Below, one piece after another: positions 45,465 to 54,413 of a stretch of DNA of 64,000 nucleotides. A program made the translations under genes and the position numbers. Each line of letters begins with the position of its first letter. Position 1 is the stretch's first letter. The DNA is from Sphingopyxis sp. GTDB taxonomy: Bacteria > Pseudomonadota > Alphaproteobacteria > Sphingomonadales > Sphingomonadaceae. Location of the stretch: assembly GCA_016463225.1 (NCBI GenBank), contig JAEMRT010000007.1, forward strand, positions 1-64,000. Reading direction: 5' to 3'. Under the pieces are notes generated by a model, which was not told the DNA's origin, searched no databases, and was given only the letters and a program-made list of their open reading frames with translations.

Positions 45465-47867
45465 GTGAAGCCATCGACATCCGCCTCGTTCCTCGCCCTC
45501 TCCTGCGTCGGCAGCCTGATCAGCGCGCCCGCCTTCGCCACCGAGACAGGAGCTGACGCGCAGGATGCCCCCGGCAGCCGCAGCGACATCGTCGTTTCGG
45601 GCACACTGGCGACCGAGGTGGAATCGCCGAAATCAACCGCGCCGCTCGTCGATACCCCGCAGACAGTCACCGTCGTGTCGCAGGAACAGCTGCGACAGCA
45701 GAATTTGCTTACCCTGCGCGACGCGCTCTCGACGATCCCCGGCATCACCTTTGGCGCCGGCGAAGGCGGCGGCGGTTATGGCGACTCGATCAACCTGCGT
45801 GGCTATTCGGCAAACAACGACCTCACCGTCGACGGCGTCCGCGACGCGGCGCAGTACAGCCGCACCGACCCGTTCAACCTGCAACAGATCGAGGTCTATA
45901 ACGGCGCCAACTCGGTGTTCAACGGATCGGGCAGCGTCGGCGGCACGATCAACCTCGTCAGCAAAATCCCCTTCGCGCGCAACGCCACGACCGTGCAGGC
46001 CGCCGTTGGCACCGACAATTATTACCGCGGCTCGGTCGACAGCAACTGGCGCGTCAGCGACCTGATCGCGGTGCGCCTCAACGCGATGTATCACGAAAAT
46101 GACGTCCCGGGCCGTGACGTCGAAAACTTCAAGCGCTGGGGCGTCGCGCCGTCGATCACGATCGGCGTCGACAGCGACACCAGCCTGACGCTCGCCTATA
46201 TCCATCAGGATGACGACAACACGCCGATCTATGGCGTTCCTTATTATCTGAGCACCGTGAATAACGGCCCGCTCGCAGGGGTCGACGACAGCGATTATTT
46301 CGGCATCGTCAACCTCGACGAACAGCGTACCAAGGTCGATCGCCTCACCGCGACCTTCCGCCATGCATTCAGCGACAATGTCTCGATTCGGAACCTCACC
46401 CGCTGGCAGCGCGTCGGCGCCTATAGCGTGGCGAGCGCACCGCAGGGCGTCTTCTGCCTCGCCAGCGGGCTGCAGCCAATCGGCGCCGGGCCGAATTCGA
46501 CCGTCGGCATCGCCTGCCCCGCGGGCCAGAATGTTCCCGGCACTTATTACCAGAGCGGCCCGCGCGGGTTCGTGCGCGATCAGGTCAACGACATGCTCCA
46601 CAACCAGACCGATCTGACGGTCGTCACCGGCGAAACGGGCGGCACACGCAACACGCTCGTCGTCGGCGCCTCCTTCTCGCGCGAAGATTATGAGATCACT
46701 ACCGGGTCGCTGCTGCGCAACCCCAATGGCTCGGCGGTAACCCCGCTGCCAACGATCAGCTTGTCGAACCCGAACACCGTGTACACCGGCCCGATCAACT
46801 TCACCGTCACCGCGCGGTCAAAGGGCTACAGCCGCAATGCCGCTATCTACGCCTTCGACACGCTCGAGCTGGGCAGCATGTTCGAATTGAACGCCGGCAT
46901 CCGTTACGAAAGCAACCGCGCCGAATTCCGCAATATCCCGCTGACCTTTGTTCCGCCGGGCACGACCGACCTGACCGCGGCGCAGCGCGCGCCGCAGATC
47001 AGCGACGAGAATCTGTTCTCGTACCGCGTCGGCGCGGTGTTCCACCCGATCGAGAATGTCAGTCTCTACGCCGCTTATGGCAACGCCAAAACGCCATCGT
47101 CGGCAACGGTCCGCCTCGGCTGCGGCGTCATCCCCGCGACGCCGGGTGCGGCCGACCCCTGCGCGGTCGCACCGGAAAAGGCGCGTACCTATGAAATCGG
47201 CGCCAAGGCCGAGCTCATGGACAAGAAGCTGCTGCTCACCGCGGCGCTGTTCCGCAACGAACGCAGCAACTTCCGGACTCCGTCGAACGACCCCTCGCTG
47301 CCCAACTCGCTGCAGGTGCTCGACGGTCAATCGCGTGTCGATGGTGTCGCGCTGGGCGTGACCGGCAATGTGACCCCCGAGTGGGCGATCTTCGCCAACT
47401 ACACCTATCTCGACAGCGAAGTGCGCCAGAGCGTCTCGGACTTCTGCCTGCGATCGCCCGCAGCCACTGGCTGCGGCAACAGCGCCGCACTCGTCGATCC
47501 GCAGGCGGGCGACCGCCTGATCCAGACGCCGAAACATTCGGGCAGCCTGTTCACCACCTATGTCTTCCCGTTCGGTCTGCAGGTGGGTTACGGGCTGACC
47601 TATCAGGGCAAGTTCGCCACCAATCAGCGCAACGTGCTCCAGCGGGCGCAGTTCATGGTCGACGACTATCTGATCCACCGCGCCTTTGTGTCCTATGACT
47701 TCAAGAACGGTCTGGTCGCGCAGCTTAACGTCACCAACCTGACCAACGAGGATTATTACACTGGCGTCCGCAACAACGTGAACGCCACCACAGGCGCCGT
47801 TTCGGGCGGCTGGGCGACCCCCGGCGATGCACGCTCGGCGGTGTTCAGCCTCTTCTACAACTTCTGA
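45465..47867 (+). CDS. TonB-dependent siderophore receptor (catecholate, Fiu-like)
   Basis: An 800-residue outer-membrane receptor. A signal peptide (about 1-26, ending AFA) precedes the plug (about 40-190: TPQTVTVVSQEQLRQQ, LRDALSTIPGITFGAGEGG, INLRGYSANNDLTVDG, GSGSVGGTINLVSK) and a 22-strand barrel ending in FSLFYNF with terminal Phe. GTG at 45465 has GGGG upstream. The piuC gene directly after it repeats the fiu-ybiX pairing of enteric bacteria, suggesting catechol siderophores as ligand. Confidence 0.9.
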   Translation: MKPSTSASFLALSCVGSLISAPAFATETGADAQDAPGSRSDIVVSGTLATEVESPKSTAPLVDTPQTVTVVSQEQLRQQNLLTLRDALSTIPGITFGAGEGGGGYGDSINLRGYSANNDLTVDGVRDAAQYSRTDPFNLQQIEVYNGANSVFNGSGSVGGTINLVSKIPFARNATTVQAAVGTDNYYRGSVDSNWRVSDLIAVRLNAMYHENDVPGRDVENFKRWGVAPSITIGVDSDTSLTLAYIHQDDDNTPIYGVPYYLSTVNNGPLAGVDDSDYFGIVNLDEQRTKVDRLTATFRHAFSDNVSIRNLTRWQRVGAYSVASAPQGVFCLASGLQPIGAGPNSTVGIACPAGQNVPGTYYQSGPRGFVRDQVNDMLHNQTDLTVVTGETGGTRNTLVVGASFSREDYEITTGSLLRNPNGSAVTPLPTISLSNPNTVYTGPINFTVTARSKGYSRNAAIYAFDTLELGSMFELNAGIRYESNRAEFRNIPLTFVPPGTTDLTAAQRAPQISDENLFSYRVGAVFHPIENVSLYAAYGNAKTPSSATVRLGCGVIPATPGAADPCAVAPEKARTYEIGAKAELMDKKLLLTAALFRNERSNFRTPSNDPSLPNSLQVLDGQSRVDGVALGVTGNVTPEWAIFANYTYLDSEVRQSVSDFCLRSPAATGCGNSAALVDPQAGDRLIQTPKHSGSLFTTYVFPFGLQVGYGLTYQGKFATNQRNVLQRAQFMVDDYLIHRAFVSYDFKNGLVAQLNVTNLTNEDYYTGVRNNVNATTGAVSGGWATPGDARSAVFSLFYNF

Positions 47868-47924
47868 TCATAAGGGCGGGTGCGGCGATTGCCGTTCCCG
47901 CCCATTTCAGACTAGAACCGGCGC

Positions 47925-48608
47925 ATGATCCGTATCATTCCCGACGTTCTCGACGCCGACGGCGTCGCCAAGCTCCGTTCCATTCTCGATGCCGCCGACT
48001 GGATCGACGGTAACGAGACGTCGGGTCCGCAAGCTGCACTCGCAAAACGTAACCAGCAGCTCCCCGAATTTGGCGAAGCGGCCGCCGAGGCGGGCCGCTT
48101 CGTGCTCGACGCATTGGGCCGCAGCCCGCTGTTCATTGCTGCCGCGCTGCCGCTCAAAATCTATCCGCCCTATTTCAACCGCTATGGCGGCGGCGAAAAT
48201 TTCGGCGACCATATCGACAATGCCATTCGCATGCGCCGCGGCACCGAGTTCCGGATGCGCAGCGACCTGTCAGCGACGCTCTTCCTTGCCGATCCCGATA
48301 GCTATGAGGGCGGCGAGTTGGTGGTCGAGGGCTTGTCCGAAGCGCCGGGGATCAAATTGCCCGCGGGGCATATGGTGCTCTACCCCGCCACCACGGTCCA
48401 CCGCATCGAACCGGTGACGGCAGGGACGCGCGTCGCGAGCTTTTTCTGGATCCAGTCGATGGTGCGCGATCAGGGTCAGCGCAACCTGCTCTTCGACCTC
48501 GATCTGGGGGTTCAAGGCGCCGCCATGGCACTGGGTCAAGGCGACGCGACGGTGGTGCGCCTGACCGGCGTCTATCACAATCTACTGCGCCGCTGGGCCG
48601 ACAGCTAG
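47925..48608 (+). CDS. piuC: PiuC/YbiX-type Fe(II)- and 2-oxoglutarate-dependent dioxygenase
   Basis: A 227-residue PKHD-type hydroxylase. The iron ligands are His and Asp in [10 protein letters not shown] and a later His in [14 protein letters not shown], whose Arg should bind 2-oxoglutarate. The [23 protein letters not shown] block is diagnostic. Genes of this family follow iron-siderophore receptors, as here; the reaction in iron uptake is not established. Confidence 0.93.
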   Translation: MIRIIPDVLDADGVAKLRSILDAADWIDGNETSGPQAALAKRNQQLPEFGEAAAEAGRFVLDALGRSPLFIAAALPLKIYPPYFNRYGGGENFGDHIDNAIRMRRGTEFRMRSDLSATLFLADPDSYEGGELVVEGLSEAPGIKLPAGHMVLYPATTVHRIEPVTAGTRVASFFWIQSMVRDQGQRNLLFDLDLGVQGAAMALGQGDATVVRLTGVYHNLLRRWADS

Positions 48609-48618
48609 GGTCAGGATC

Positions 48619-49578
48619 CTAGTCCAGCATCGCGCGCCAGCCGCGCGATAAATATTCGCGATCGCCCGCAATCACGCACGCGGCCAGTTGTTGCGCATCG
48701 GCCAGCACAATCGCCGCTGCGGGGCCAAGCACGGTCAGTGCCGTCGCGCAGCCGTCGGCCATCATGCAGCTGCGGTGGAGCACCGTCGCCGACGACACCG
48801 CATTGACGATCGGCCGTCCGGTGCGTGGATCGAAACTATGCGAATAATGCTGACCGTCGACAGTCAAACCGCGGCGATAATTGCCCGATGTCGCCGCCGA
48901 CAGATCGTGTAGCGCGATCCGGTAGGGCGCCACCGACGACGTGGGCGGCATCTCGACATCGACCCACCACGGCTGGCCATCGGGACGGATGCCCTCGCCG
49001 CGCAGCTCGCCGCCGACGTCGAGCAGGAAGTGGCGCACGCCCTGCGCGAGCAGCCATTCGCCGGCGAGATCGACGCCATAGCCTTTGGCGATGCCCGACA
49101 GGTCGAGAACCGCGCCGGCGCTGCGCCGGATGCGGCGGGTCTCAGGGTCGAAATCGATCCGGCGTTCGCCGTCTTCGGCGGCGTCAGGCACCCGATCGAC
49201 CGGACCGCTGGCGCCAAAGCCCCACCGATCGGTCAGCGCGCCGAGGCACGGGTCGAACGCGCCGTCACTCGCGCGCGCGATCGTCAGCGCGGCATCGACA
49301 ACATGGGCAAACTCCGCCGGCAGCTCGCTCCACACGCCCGCCTCGGCGCGATTGAACCGCGACAGGTCGGACGCGGCGTCCCACTGGCTCATCTGCGCAA
49401 CCACCCGGTCGAGCGCCGCCTGCACCCCCGCGGCGACCGACGGCGACGCGGCGACCGCTTGCAGCGACCAGACTGTCCCCATCGTTTCGCCGCTGAAGCG
49501 CGTGATCGCTGCCCCCGGGTCGCGCGCGGCAAAGGCCGCTGGTGTCAGCGCCCGGGGGATCAGGATGCGGTCGCTCAG
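48619..49578 (-). CDS. apbE: FAD:protein FMN transferase (ApbE)
   Basis: An ApbE-family enzyme that attaches FMN covalently to Thr/Ser of target flavoproteins. The family blocks ITRFSGETMGTVWSL, AVLDLSGIAKGYGVDLAGEWL, FLLDVGGELRGEG, YSHSFDPRTGRPIVN and MADGCATALTVLGP are present. The start is unclear: no ATG, GTG or TTG lies between the upstream stop and the ATG at 49482, which would cut off the conserved ITRFSGE. A CTG at 49578 overlapping the DUF4198 stop, with GAGG ten bases upstream, is used here. It closes the PepSY-DUF2271-DUF4198-apbE operon. Confidence 0.88.
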   Translation of the reverse strand: MSDRILIPRALTPAAFAARDPGAAITRFSGETMGTVWSLQAVAASPSVAAGVQAALDRVVAQMSQWDAASDLSRFNRAEAGVWSELPAEFAHVVDAALTIARASDGAFDPCLGALTDRWGFGASGPVDRVPDAAEDGERRIDFDPETRRIRRSAGAVLDLSGIAKGYGVDLAGEWLLAQGVRHFLLDVGGELRGEGIRPDGQPWWVDVEMPPTSSVAPYRIALHDLSAATSGNYRRGLTVDGQHYSHSFDPRTGRPIVNAVSSATVLHRSCMMADGCATALTVLGPAAAIVLADAQQLAACVIAGDREYLSRGWRAMLD

Positions 49579-50414
49579 GGCGCCAGCACCTCGAGCGTGG
49601 TGACATAGCTCGCACGGCGCGCCAGCGGCGGCGGCGGCGCACCCTCGCCTTCCTCGCCCTCGACCTGCGGGGTCGTGACGTTCAGCCAGTACATGCCGGG
49701 CTCGGCCCACGTCACCTCGACCTTGCCGTCGGCGCCGGTGGTCAGATCCATCTGGCCCAGCTGGTCGCGATAGCGGATGCCGCCGTGGATCACCGTGACC
49801 GGCAGGCCCGCGGCGGGTTTGCCATCGAACAGGAACTGAAAGGTCGCCGCCTCGCCCGCGATCAGGTCGTTCGGGTGCGTCACGGGCACCAGCTCGATGC
49901 CCTTGCCGGTCGGCTTGAACAGCGCCGTCGTCGGCTCGCCCACCGTCACGAAAATCTCGTTGCGGTTGTTCGCCTCGGCGGTTTTCACATTGGTCGCGCC
50001 CGCGGGCAAGCGCTCGGCCAGATTGGCCGTAGTCGTCCCGCGCGGCAGCCGCTCGGTCTTGCCGTTCAGGTCATAGCTGCCCATCAGCATGTCGGCGACC
50101 GACGCGATCCGCCACGTCCCCTTCTGCGTCAGATGGACGTCAAAGGTACTGCGATAACGCCCCGTCGATTTATTCTCGATCGCCGCCTCGGTGCCGTCGG
50201 GCGCCCATGCCTTCATCGCGTCGAGCCGCATCGGCTGATGCTCGAAATAGAACAGGTCATTCGAGACCGCTGCATCGACCGTCACCCACACGTCATCGCC
50301 CGATACCACCGTCGACGACGGCATCATCCACTGGCGGTGGGCGCTGGCCGGAACCGCCGCCAGAGCCGCGAGTGCGGCGCCCGCGGCAAAACCCCAAAGT
50401 CGCTTGCTCATCAT
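49575..50414 (-). CDS. DUF4198 periplasmic protein
   Basis: A 279-residue protein with a signal peptide (about 1-25, ending ASA) and then HRQWMMPSST, the start typical of the DUF4198 family, where an N-terminal His after cleavage and nearby residues may bind metal. The C-terminal part (about 180-255) looks like a beta-sandwich with a GADGKVEVTWAEPGMYWLNV end. It sits in an iron-responsive operon. The GAGG site allows either of two adjacent ATGs. Confidence 0.88.
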   Translation of the reverse strand: MMSKRLWGFAAGAALAALAAVPASAHRQWMMPSSTVVSGDDVWVTVDAAVSNDLFYFEHQPMRLDAMKAWAPDGTEAAIENKSTGRYRSTFDVHLTQKGTWRIASVADMLMGSYDLNGKTERLPRGTTTANLAERLPAGATNVKTAEANNRNEIFVTVGEPTTALFKPTGKGIELVPVTHPNDLIAGEAATFQFLFDGKPAAGLPVTVIHGGIRYRDQLGQMDLTTGADGKVEVTWAEPGMYWLNVTTPQVEGEEGEGAPPPPLARRASYVTTLEVLAP

Positions 50415-50429
50415 TCTGCCCTCTCGTGC

Positions 50430-50960
50430 TTATCGGAAAGAGACCGCGACGGCCCCCAGTTCAGTCTTGCCCGCAGCGCGCCCGCCGGCGCCGGCCTTGG
50501 CGGGCCAGCTGAACGGAATGCGCAGCAATTCGCGGCTGCCCACCTCGCGCGCCGCTTCGATCACCAATGTATATGGGCCCGCCGCCGCCGCACCGAGCTG
50601 AGCGCGCGAGAAGGATATTTTATGCGCGCCCGGCGCGCGCGTCGCGCCGGTAATCCCGTTGGCAGGGAAGGTCAGCGAACGCCCCGACACCCGCCACCAT
50701 TGGCGCACGTCGCGAAGCCACTTGGTCCCCTCATTCGCCTTCATGTCATGGTCGTACCAGACGGCGACCGTCTTCGCCTTGGCGCCCGCCTTTTCGACCC
50801 AGATCGCGACATAGGGCTTGTGATATTCGGCGACCTTCAGCCGCGGAATATTGATCGTCACGTCCATCGTGCCGGGATCGGCGGCCAGCGCAGGGGCGGC
50901 GAAAGCGGCGCCCAGGCCGACGGTAGAACCCAGCACAAGCACGCGCGTGGAAAGCTGCAT
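50430..50960 (-). CDS. DUF2271 periplasmic protein
   Basis: A 176-residue secreted protein with signal peptide (about 1-26, ending ALA). The mature part shows the DUF2271 pattern: MDVTINIPRL, YHKPYVAIWVEKAG, KTVAVWYDHD, GTKWLRDVRQWWR and GYTLVIEAAREVGSRELLRIPF-like stretches. DUF2271 genes occur regularly with apbE and PepSY genes; a role in periplasmic flavin- or iron-linked redox is inferred from that. The frame is open upstream, but ATG at 50960 gives the signal peptide. Confidence 0.87.
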   Translation of the reverse strand: MQLSTRVLVLGSTVGLGAAFAAPALAADPGTMDVTINIPRLKVAEYHKPYVAIWVEKAGAKAKTVAVWYDHDMKANEGTKWLRDVRQWWRVSGRSLTFPANGITGATRAPGAHKISFSRAQLGAAAAGPYTLVIEAAREVGSRELLRIPFSWPAKAGAGGRAAGKTELGAVAVSFR

Positions 50961-50971
50961 CACGAAACTCC

Positions 50972-51616
50972 CTAATGAATGAAAATGACGGCGATCGCGG
51001 CGGGGATCGCCAGCCCCAGCCCGACAAGCGGCCAGGTGCTTTTGCGCTTCGCCGAATGAAGCTGGAGCAGGAACAGCCCGGTGATCGCAAAGACCAGACA
51101 GGCAAAGGAGAAGATATCGATGAACAGGCTCCACTCGCCGCCCGAATTGCGGCCCTTGTGGAGATCGTTGAGATAGGAGATCCAGCCGCGGCTGGTGACT
51201 TCGCTGGCCACCCCACCCGTCGTCAGGTCAATCGCGACCCACGCGTCGCCGCCCGGACGCGGCGCGGGCAGATAAACCTCACCCGCCGACCATTCAGCCT
51301 CGTTCGACGCCTTCACCGGGAAAGTCTGCTCGACCCAGTCGGCGACCGGCCCCGGCAATGGCGCCTTGGCATCGGCGGGAATAGCGGCAGTCAGCTGCGC
51401 GAGCAGGCCGGCGGGAAGCTCGGCCGATTTTTCGGTGACGACGGGCGTTGCTTCAATGTCGGCGGCGTGATTGAGCGTGAAGCCGGTAATCGCGAACAGC
51501 AGCACGCCGATCAGGCAGACGGCCGAACTCATCCAGTGCCACATGTGCAGCTGTTTCAGCCAAAAGGCTTTCCGGCTCTTCTTGAGCGCCGGGCGCGGGG
51601 GGATGGGTGCGTGCAT
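50972..51616 (-). CDS. PepSY-associated transmembrane protein
   Basis: A 214-residue inner-membrane protein. It has an N-terminal hydrophobic helix after LKQLHMWHWMSS (about 22-48), a periplasmic PepSY-like domain (about 55-140), the NDLHKGRNSGGEW motif and two further helices near the C-terminus. Histidines at the helix edges (HMWHW, LHKG) could bind heme, as in PepSY ferric reductases. First gene of the operon; a Fur-like site lies in its promoter. Confidence 0.88.
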   Translation of the reverse strand: MHAPIPPRPALKKSRKAFWLKQLHMWHWMSSAVCLIGVLLFAITGFTLNHAADIEATPVVTEKSAELPAGLLAQLTAAIPADAKAPLPGPVADWVEQTFPVKASNEAEWSAGEVYLPAPRPGGDAWVAIDLTTGGVASEVTSRGWISYLNDLHKGRNSGGEWSLFIDIFSFACLVFAITGLFLLQLHSAKRKSTWPLVGLGLAIPAAIAVIFIH

Positions 51617-51646
51617 CGAGGAATTCTGAAAAGGAATGATGCAGCG

Positions 51647-51675
51647 GCATTATCGAGAACGATTCGCAATTACAA
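51647..51675 (-). promoter_or_regulatory. Promoter with overlapping Fur-like site for the PepSY-apbE operon
   Basis: On the minus strand TTGTAA (51675-51670) and TAATGC (51652-51647) are 17 bases apart. Between them lies TGCGAATCGTTCTCG (51668-51654), whose left half is identical to the Fur-like palindrome at 45380. A repressor bound there would block RNA polymerase, fitting repression by iron. Confidence 0.5.
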
Positions 51676-51779
51676 TAATTATTGCAGCGCCGCAGCGATT
51701 TGCGCGCCGCCGTGCGCCGGCCCGACGACCAGATCGCACGCCCGCCCCGAAGGGCTGAAGCGACGATGAAGGGAGTAGG

Positions 51780-51871
51780 TGGCGGAGACGGAGGGATTCG
51801 AACCCTCGGTGCCGCATTCACAGCACGACGGTTTAGCAAACCGTTGGTTTCAGCCACTCACCCACGTCTCC
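51780..51871 (-). tRNA. tRNA-Ser(GCT)
   Basis: A 92-base class II tRNA with encoded CCA on the minus strand. The acceptor pairs GGAGACG with CGTCTCC, the anticodon stem ACGGT/ACCGT encloses TTGCTAA (anticodon GCT), and a long variable arm (CGTGCTGTGAATGCGGCACCG-type) identifies serine. Confidence 0.95.
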
Positions 51872-52113
51872 GCATGGTCTGTCGCGCTAACGACAGTTGG
51901 CCTAGGCGGGTCGCTATAGCCATGCACTTCGCGCCCCGCAACGCCTAAGATTGCGCAATATTTCGCGGTGACACGGCATTTTGTCGCACAATCGATTCGG
52001 TCTGGCGCAAAATCGACTCGGGTCATCGCCGGTTCATTGCCCGCCGCGCAAACCGGGTCATGATTAACACCGGTTTCGGTACGCATGTACCGATCGAATT
52101 TTGGGGGTCCGTT

Positions 52114-52878
52114 ATGCGAAAGACATTCACCAGCCTTGCCCTGGCGGCCGTGGCTTCGCTCGGCCTCGCGCTGTCGCCGCTGCCCGCAGCGGCGCAGATG
52201 CGCGAGATTGACCCAAATACGACGATCGATTCGGATATCGACAACCCCGCCCCGCCCGCGCCGACGCCGACCGACGAAGTCATCGATTATAACAGCGATC
52301 TGGCGACCGGCGACCAGCAGACAAGCGACGTGGCGGTCGACGGCACGGCCACAAGCGGCGACATGACGACAACAACAACCATCACCAACGACACCGCGAC
52401 CTACAAGCAGGACGATCTGATCGGCGCTGCCGAGGGCGTGTTCGGCAAGGGCGCGCAAGGTCTGGCGGGCTTGATCGAGGACATTCTCAAGAAGCAGGGC
52501 GAACCCAATGCCTATATCGTCGGCCGCGAAGCCGGCGGTGCGCTCGTCTTCGGCGTGCGCTATGGCTCGGGGACGCTGCATCACAAGATCGAGGGCGAAC
52601 TGCCCGCCTACTGGACCGGCCCGTCGATCGGCTTCGACGCGGGCGCCAACGCCGGCAACACCTTCGTTCTCGTCTATAATCTGTTCGACAGCGAGGAGCT
52701 CTACAAGCGCTATCCGGCGGGCGAAGGCGCCGCCTATCTGCTCGGCGGCTTCAACGCGAGCTACCTGCGCCGCGGCGACGTCGTCCTGATCCCGATCCGC
52801 GTCGGCGTCGGCGCGCGGCTCGGCGCCAACGTGGGCTATATGAAGTTCCGCAAAAAGCAGAATTGGGTGCCGTTCTGA
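52114..52878 (+). CDS. EipA-like DUF1134 envelope protein
   Basis: A 254-residue protein with signal peptide (MRKTFTSLALAAVASLGLALS..., ending AAAQ). A Thr/Asp/Pro-rich low-complexity segment (about 30-95) is followed by the DUF1134 domain (about 110-250: DLIGAAEGVFGKGAQGLAGLIEDILKKQGEPNAYIVGREAGGALVFGVRYG). DUF1134 includes EipA, a periplasmic protein needed for envelope integrity in Brucella. GGGGG lies before the ATG at 52114. The upstream gap 51872-52113 holds nothing else that I can identify. Confidence 0.9.
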   Translation: MRKTFTSLALAAVASLGLALSPLPAAAQMREIDPNTTIDSDIDNPAPPAPTPTDEVIDYNSDLATGDQQTSDVAVDGTATSGDMTTTTTITNDTATYKQDDLIGAAEGVFGKGAQGLAGLIEDILKKQGEPNAYIVGREAGGALVFGVRYGSGTLHHKIEGELPAYWTGPSIGFDAGANAGNTFVLVYNLFDSEELYKRYPAGEGAAYLLGGFNASYLRRGDVVLIPIRVGVGARLGANVGYMKFRKKQNWVPF

Positions 52879-52907
52879 CCCCAGACTGCCTGGCGCAGAT
52901 ACGATAG

Positions 52908-52931
52908 CCCGCGCTTCGGCGCGGGTTTTTC
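52908..52931 (+). terminator. Rho-independent terminator after the DUF1134 gene
   Basis: CCCGCGC-ttcg-GCGCGGG forms a perfect 7-pair stem with a UUCG loop and is followed by five T residues, 30 bases after the stop codon. Confidence 0.93.
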
Positions 52932-52998
52932 TTTGGCGCGGCAGGGCGTTGCGCGCGCAAGTTGCGCCGTAACCCCTTGTTACCCGAAGTTAACTTTG

Positions 52999-54228
52999 AT
53001 GGCGCACAGTCACAGCATGCGACGATCGGATTCCCCCACGCCGGTCGAGCCCCGTTCGCGCTTGCGAATCTTCCCAAGCCCGGCGGCTCTGCCGTTGCCC
53101 GTATATCGCGACTTCGTCGATATGCTGTTCAGCATGCGGCTGCCGATTTTCGGCCTCGGCATTGTGTTCGTTGCGATATGCGTGCTGATTGGCCGCGAAC
53201 TCGACAATCGCTTTTTGCTGCTGCTCGCAGCGCTTGGCGTCATGACCACTGTTCTGCGGCTTGGCACGATGCGCGCCTATGCCCGTTCGGGCCCGGCAAC
53301 CGATTTCGAGACGCTGCGACGCTGGGAGCGCCGTTATGCGACCGGCAATTATGCGTCGGCGATCCTTTTGGCCCTGCTGAATGTCGTTGCCATATCCGCC
53401 CATTATCCGATGCTGCATCTGATCACAGTCAGTCTGGTATTCAGCTTTGGCGCCGGCGTCGTGTCGCGGACCTCGGTTCGCCCCAAAATCTGCGTGACCA
53501 GCCTGTTGCTCGCCACGCTGCCAACGATCTCTGCCTTGGCGCTACATGCCCTGCAACCTCACTCGACGCCGCTGCATGCCGAACTCTTTCTGATCGAGGC
53601 ACTGATTGTCGCGATGATCACCGGGCTCAGCTTGCAGACGGTCTACCATCTGTATCGCTCGGCGGTCGAACACCACACCGCGCGGCACGACATGACAAAG
53701 CTGGCCCGGACCGACGCGCTGACCGGACTGTCGAACCGGTTGCTGTTGCGCGAGCTTTTCCAATTGCACACCGCCACCGCCGTGCAGGCGAAAAATCAAG
53801 TGGCGCTGCACTTCCTTGATCTCGACGGCTTCAAGACGATCAACGATTGTTACGGTCATCCGGCGGGCGACGCCTTGCTCGAACAGGTCGCGCGTCGGCT
53901 CGAGACCATGGTGCGGAGCGAGGACGTCGTCTCGCGTCTCGGCGGCGACGAATTTGTCGTCCTGCAAGTCGGGGTGCACGATGAAAGCGAAGCAGAGCTG
54001 CTTGCGCGCCGTATCATCCGTGAAATCAGCAAGCCCTATATCGTCGACGATATCGCGATGTCGATCTCGGTCAGCGTGGGGATTGCGACGGCGCCAAAGC
54101 TGGGCATCGAACTCGAGCGCCTACTCGCCTGCGCCGACGCGGCGCTATATCGCGCCAAGGCCGGCGGCAAGGCGCGGGCGCTGTTCTGTGTCGACGCCGA
54201 TGCCGCCATGGCCGATATGGCCGCCTGA
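52999..54228 (+). CDS. Membrane diguanylate cyclase (GGDEF)
   Basis: A 409-residue protein that makes cyclic-di-GMP. The N-terminal half has about six hydrophobic segments (55-215), a sensor of unknown input. The GGDEF domain starts at DALTGLSNRLLLRE (about 238); the active motif RLGGDEFVVL lies near 313-321, and an inhibitory-site RSED stands five residues before GGDEF. No EAL domain is present. ATG at 52999 is the likely start; a later ATG at 53017 is possible. Confidence 0.92.
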   Translation: MAHSHSMRRSDSPTPVEPRSRLRIFPSPAALPLPVYRDFVDMLFSMRLPIFGLGIVFVAICVLIGRELDNRFLLLLAALGVMTTVLRLGTMRAYARSGPATDFETLRRWERRYATGNYASAILLALLNVVAISAHYPMLHLITVSLVFSFGAGVVSRTSVRPKICVTSLLLATLPTISALALHALQPHSTPLHAELFLIEALIVAMITGLSLQTVYHLYRSAVEHHTARHDMTKLARTDALTGLSNRLLLRELFQLHTATAVQAKNQVALHFLDLDGFKTINDCYGHPAGDALLEQVARRLETMVRSEDVVSRLGGDEFVVLQVGVHDESEAELLARRIIREISKPYIVDDIAMSISVSVGIATAPKLGIELERLLACADAALYRAKAGGKARALFCVDADAAMADMAA

Positions 54229-54244
54229 CCGCGCTGCGCCGCGC

Positions 54245-54336
54245 CAATCGCAGTCAAAGGCGCGATGTCTCACAATGTAGCCCGGCGGCCGCCAACCCGT
54301 TGTGAGCCGCCGAAATCGGGCAGGTCGATGGCGAAC
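54245..54336 (-). pseudogene. Degenerate fragment of the apt 3' end
   Basis: This intergenic stretch aligns base by base with the 3' end of the intact apt gene (55201-55292 on the same strand); about four bases in five match by eye. Read on the minus strand it gives FAIDLPDFGGSQR, compare FVIDLPDLGGSQR in Apt, then a one-base insertion shifts the frame and a stop follows. It is too short and too broken to function. It and intact apt flank the CPBP protease gene as direct repeats. Confidence 0.75.
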
Positions 54337-54379
54337 CTGACCACCGCGCGGCATCGCAAAGTTGGGGCATCCCACTCAC

Positions 54380-54403
54380 TTGACAGTATTACTGCACTAA
54401 TAC
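54380..54403 (+). promoter_or_regulatory. Promoter with operator-like palindrome before the CPBP gene
   Basis: A perfect -35 hexamer TTGACA (54380-54385) is directly followed by GTATTA-ctgcac-TAATAC (54386-54403), a palindrome with six-base arms and TGCA at its centre. Its place in the promoter spacer is that of a repressor site (GntR-, PadR- or TetR-like). No regulator gene is adjacent. Confidence 0.5.
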
Positions 54404-54413
54404 ACACAGGGTC

